Below are positions 60,581 to 64,000 of a stretch of DNA of 64,000 nt, one piece after another. The stretch's first letter is position 1. Every line of letters starts with the position of its first letter. The notes under the pieces are model-generated. The model had not been told where the DNA came from and did no database searches. It was given only the letters and a program-made list of their open reading frames with translations. The stretch lies in assembly GCA_014338405.1 (NCBI GenBank), contig JTDE01000099.1, positions 29,811-93,810 on the forward strand, written 5' to 3'. Position numbers and translations under genes: made by a program. The DNA comes from Paragonimus skrjabini miyazakii (lineage: Eukaryota; Platyhelminthes; Trematoda; Plagiorchiida; Troglotrematidae).

Positions 60581-60621
60581 TAGACTCGAGTTTCGCTCTT
60601 ATTAGAGCTCATCAGTAGTGC
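60581..60621 (-). ncRNA. Hammerhead core intact but 3' stem I lost (copy F)
   Basis: CTGATGA, stem II GCTCT with AGAGC around AATA, GAAA and CTCGAGTC are all perfect. The 3' side of stem I is cut to TA, where the complete copies have TAGTGC. The break lies two bases past the expected cleavage site. Confidence 0.82.
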
Positions 60622-60839
60622 ATATCCTTGTCCGGATCGGAGTTTACACTCTGACCCTCGTGTTTGTGAGACTAGCGTGTTAGCCACAACGCCAGCAACC
60701 TCACAATAGGCATGACCGAATGATCAAATTCAGACGCTCAACCACAACGTTGTATGAATAGTGTTCAGCTTGCCCGATCATTTTGAAAAGAGACTGCACA
60801 GAATCACTCTGCTCTATCCAATCGATAACCCCGTGATCA
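60581..60839 (-). mobile_element. Ribozyme-SINE copy F (head type 2), 3' truncated
   Basis: A minus-strand copy with a body matching copy H (GATCGGGCAAGCTGAACAC, ATACAACGTTGTGGTTGAGC), a tRNA-like head different from type 1 (GGTTGCTGGCGTTGTGGCTA, then a weak B box GTGTAAACTCC) and GGACAAGGATATGCACTACT leading into the ribozyme. It stops right after the cleavage triplet plus two bases (TCTA), and the usual tail is missing. Confidence 0.85.
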
Positions 60840-60915
60840 GTACTTCTTAGTTAGGTTGAAGTTAGCGTCTTCATTGAACCAACTGAGCATGGTTTGAATC
60901 AGTATTGAAAGTTCA

Positions 60916-61116
60916 GGGATTTAGATTATTTCAAAATTGAACACCACCCATACTCGATCCTTGCCCGGACAAGGATATACACTACTGATGAGCTCTAATA
61001 AAACGTAACTCGAGTCTAGTGCTTCCTTTCGAATTGGGCTAGCTGAAAAGTTTATCTGAATGAGAACGCTGCGATCGAGTATGGGTGGTGTCCAATTTTG
61101 AAATAGCCTAAATCCC
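60916..61116. mobile_element. Ribozyme-SINE copy G with inverted tail (fold-back)
   Basis: Positions 60916-60959 and 61073-61116 are inverted copies of the SINE 3' end (right arm: GATCGAGTATGGGTGGTGTC, then CAATTTTGAAATAG, then CTAAATCCCC). Between them lies, on the plus strand, GGACAAGGATATACACTACT, a degraded hammerhead (60979-61022) and the normal post-ribozyme segment. The head and body are missing and a minus-strand tail has taken their place, so the copy starts and ends with the same 44 bp. It lies 77 bp from copy F. Confidence 0.8.
60979..61022 (+). ncRNA. Hammerhead remnant in copy G, core broken
   Basis: CTGATGA and the GUC triplet remain. Stem II has lost its 3' side (AAAACG for AGAGC) and GAAA reads GTAA, so activity is not expected. 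Confidence 0.75.
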
Positions 61117-64000
61117 CAAACATTCACTGTAACTTGAAATTACTCATTGGTTTTCGGACCAATGCTATTCTAATTTTCTCGAATCGGTAGCCAATTATGC
61201 GACATTTACTGACTGTAATTTATCGATAGCACACCTGAGTACTGTAACATGCAAGCCGTCCGTTTTTATTCTGATACTTATAAAACTCCGGTACTAACTT
61301 TGGGGCAGTGTGGAGACACTGGGGGACACCGATCATCCGAAGTAAGGATTCCAACAACAGTCGTAAAATAAAACAACAAGAAACAAGCATAAGCCATTGG
61401 CTCAGTAAACCATGCACACGACTTACACAGATGAAAATTAAAACGGCGCCAACAACACACCAGCAAGCCTTGTTGCACAATTCAAATTCAACCGGTGCGT
61501 GCTTGCTGGTTTCTACTGCGCTCTACAGTATACTGGTGTATGCCAACAATGCTGGCCATTCTACAATGGTATATGACTAGATAAGTAGCTCTGGTAAGAC
61601 AACAATTATTGCATTGAATTTCCTATTTCATTAATGGCCAGGTCGACCACAAACAAAAACCCAGATCTTGAGATAATGTCCGATCATAAGATGGACTTTC
61701 ATTATAGGGAGCAAAATGCAAACGGAATATTGTGGCGTTTCTCAAGCTACAATTTATAATGTTTTTCAGTCCACGCCTCAAGACGTTTATCATTTTTCTT
61801 CGAGCTGAACCAGCCGCATCGCAATGTTCTTCCTGACCATCTGAAGCGTTATATGGACTACATTTGTCTCACCGGACATACTAGGTTTTCCACCAAGTTT
61901 GGCGTGACACTTAGCTTGCAAAGTTACCCATGCAGGGAATTTGTTCAAAACTGACTGTCTTCTCAAAGACACCGTCTGGTTGCACCTCGCACAGTCAGCA
62001 TCATGTGACCTTGGAAAATAATGAATACAGTCATCCAGTGAGGTTCAATTATATCTCCACTCTGTTTCTGCTACTTATCAGCCGCATTCTGTCCATTTCA
62101 TATTTCTGAAAGACTCTCGCAGAGGAGGCGGCATTTCGGTGATTCCCTACCTAACTCAACCAGCATTCCGTATCGGCTAGCATCACTGTGAACACTGGCT
62201 TGAAAAGAATCAGAGAATAAGATTCATAAAAACCTGTTAATTCTCTCCAGACTTCTACAACATCCACTCTGATTATGTTTTGTTCCCAATAGGTTTGATG
62301 TCTCACACAGACAAATCCCCCGGGTTTATGGTTATCTCCCAACCACACCTGATTCATTTACATCAAACTGTTGATCAATGGCACGTCGCAAAAAGCCAGT
62401 ATTCTTTGTGATTCTTCATATTCACATCTGAAGTGTTAATCCTGATACACAAATTCGTCTAGCCACACAATTGTTTGTGACAGACCACAAACGTATCTCC
62501 CTTTCGAATCCAATTTAATACGAGGCTATGCAAACCTCTTCAACAATACATTCACAACTTGTAATCTTTAACATACATCTCACCGTAAAATGTTTGCCTC
62601 TCTTTCTGTCGCCACTATCATCGGAAATGATCATTTAAACTTGCTGGATGTGCACTCGTTCCACTCCGTTTAACAGCTCTGCACGTCAATGTACGTTAAG
62701 TCATTGATGTCTGGTTACGTCGTCACATCGTTACACACAATGGTTTATTTCTCATCCTTGCGTGGAACAGAAAACCACTGAAAATCTATTCCCACTAAAA
62801 TAGTTCAAATCTTCATCACTCTTCAAATTTTAAAATCCGAGCGAATAATTAAATAAGTATCATTCAATGATGACTATGTTCAGTTACATGCAGAATGTAT
62901 ACAGCAGATTTTCAGATTTCTGGTATATACTTCCCCCATAAATTCGCGTTTATCCACTGAAAAAATTTCGATTAGTCGTATGTGGATGGTTTTGCGGGTA
63001 TAAATGTGCATCTGTTTGTCCCAGTAGTTAGTATCTAATCATCAGCTACATGACTGCATATCAAACAAAGTTATCGTAGTTGATGGATGTCATGTAATCA
63101 CCGACTTATAGATTAGTTACGATCAGATGATAAAACAGCTGTTACAGAAGATAATACTTCGAATAAGCGTTCTTCAGACATAACCAAAAGGAGAACTGTA
63201 GCAGTTTTTTTCACGTAAAATTGTACAATATTCCAAATTGACATATGATTTAATATACACCCGAAGTACAGATACAGAAAACTGATATGTACGAAGGTGT
63301 GCACAGTTTAATGTAAGTCTACCATTGTTAACTCAAAAGATCATTGTATTCCGTTTGTATAATTATTTCCAGGCGAAATACATGTTTATAAACCTATAAT
63401 AAGAATTCATACAAATATCTTCCACGTTCGTTTGTAATTGAAGGTGAAGTTAATTAACGTGGCTGTTAGCATGGCACTAGTCTAGGATTGCTGCTACCTG
63501 ACATTTTGATTACAACCGAAGAGTAACCAAACAAAATGACGCATATAAACGTATTGTTATTAGTATGATTGCCATGTAGATTACGTGTTGTTTTTCTTCA
63601 ATAAATGTCCTTCATAAACAAAAGGAAGCTAACTTTAAAGATTTTACATACCCATAGCTCCAGTGAATATGAGACAATCACCACGAACTGAATTTGCGAT
63701 AAATAGCACAACTACGAACACTGATTCGATTAGACTTATAGGCGAAGGAACCTGATTAGTCAAGTATGGTAAAACGCGGCTCTGATATAACATGAAAAAT
63801 TATCAATGATTATTGTCTTTAACGCGTTTTTGTGTGTTTTGTTCCCTATTATTTCGAACGTTCTGTTCAATCCTTGGAGGAACTTATGCAAACATGCATA
63901 TTTTTGTTACGAGGTAATTATGAACTTAAATTCTTAGCTGTTAACTGAATTGTTGAAAGGATATTTGGCCATGTAGCTCTTGAGCAGGCAACGAAACTTT
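61117..64000. other. No recognised gene or repeat
   Basis: Overlapping frames on both strands at 61220-61580 and minus-strand frames at 61790-61972 and 62151-62357 show no motif and no splice support. AT-rich to the end of the window. Confidence 0.5.

Noticed and set aside
1..64000. CRISPR arrays, bacterial operons, phage or plasmid features
   Set aside because: No regularly spaced direct repeats, no dense coding, no ribosome binding site pattern; the window is eukaryotic in character.

Overview
The window looks like gene-poor, AT-leaning nuclear DNA of a multicellular eukaryote, most likely a parasitic flatworm (trematode or cestode). The reasons are: no bacterial-style gene packing; four sets of Penelope-like element (PLE) remains with reverse transcriptase and GIY-YIG endonuclease; a relic of an LTR-retrotransposon gag-protease; and a tRNA-derived SINE family with a hammerhead ribozyme inside it, an architecture otherwise known to me from schistosome SM-alpha repeats. 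The species cannot be fixed from sequence alone. Two runs of N (10906-11666 and 48726-49448) are assembly gaps.

Layout. 1-14 kb: mostly featureless, with one candidate minus-strand exon (5243-5417), an inverted pair of tRNA-like repeats (about 8283-8567), the first gap and an open stretch with a good splice donor (12039-12385). 14.4-15.2 kb: a fold-back element with 75-bp inverted arms, a hammerhead-like motif in each arm and a 43-bp-period tandem array between them. 17-23.5 kb: the best candidate host exon (17168-17371), a tRNA-Arg-like SINE head, a decayed ribozyme-SINE and a short candidate exon. 23.9-25.5 kb: decayed PLE pieces on opposite strands. 26-29.5 kb: three more candidate exons. 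32.5-32.8 kb: gag-protease relic. 37 kb: two strong hairpins. 39.5-61.1 kb: the most repeat-rich part, with two PLEs (a decayed one at 43.8-45.6 kb and a nearly complete one at 45.86-48.66 kb), ten ribozyme-SINE copies or fragments in both orientations, and a 127-bp inverted repeat (54.76-55.13 kb) with a hammerhead-like motif in each arm. 61.1-64 kb: nothing recognisable.

How the parts relate. PLEs supply reverse transcriptase plus GIY-YIG endonuclease. Hammerhead ribozymes are known in the terminal repeats of eukaryotic PLEs, and this window shows hammerhead or hammerhead-like motifs in PLE-linked repeats, in stand-alone inverted repeats and in the tRNA-headed SINEs. The SINE ribozyme at 40577-40621 has an intact core, a 6-bp stem I, a 5-bp stem II, a GUC cleavage triplet and a very short palindromic stem III. 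Inference: this is a family of non-autonomous, self-cleaving retroposons that may use the PLE machinery. No complete host gene can be assembled; the exons are candidates only, and none could be assigned a function.
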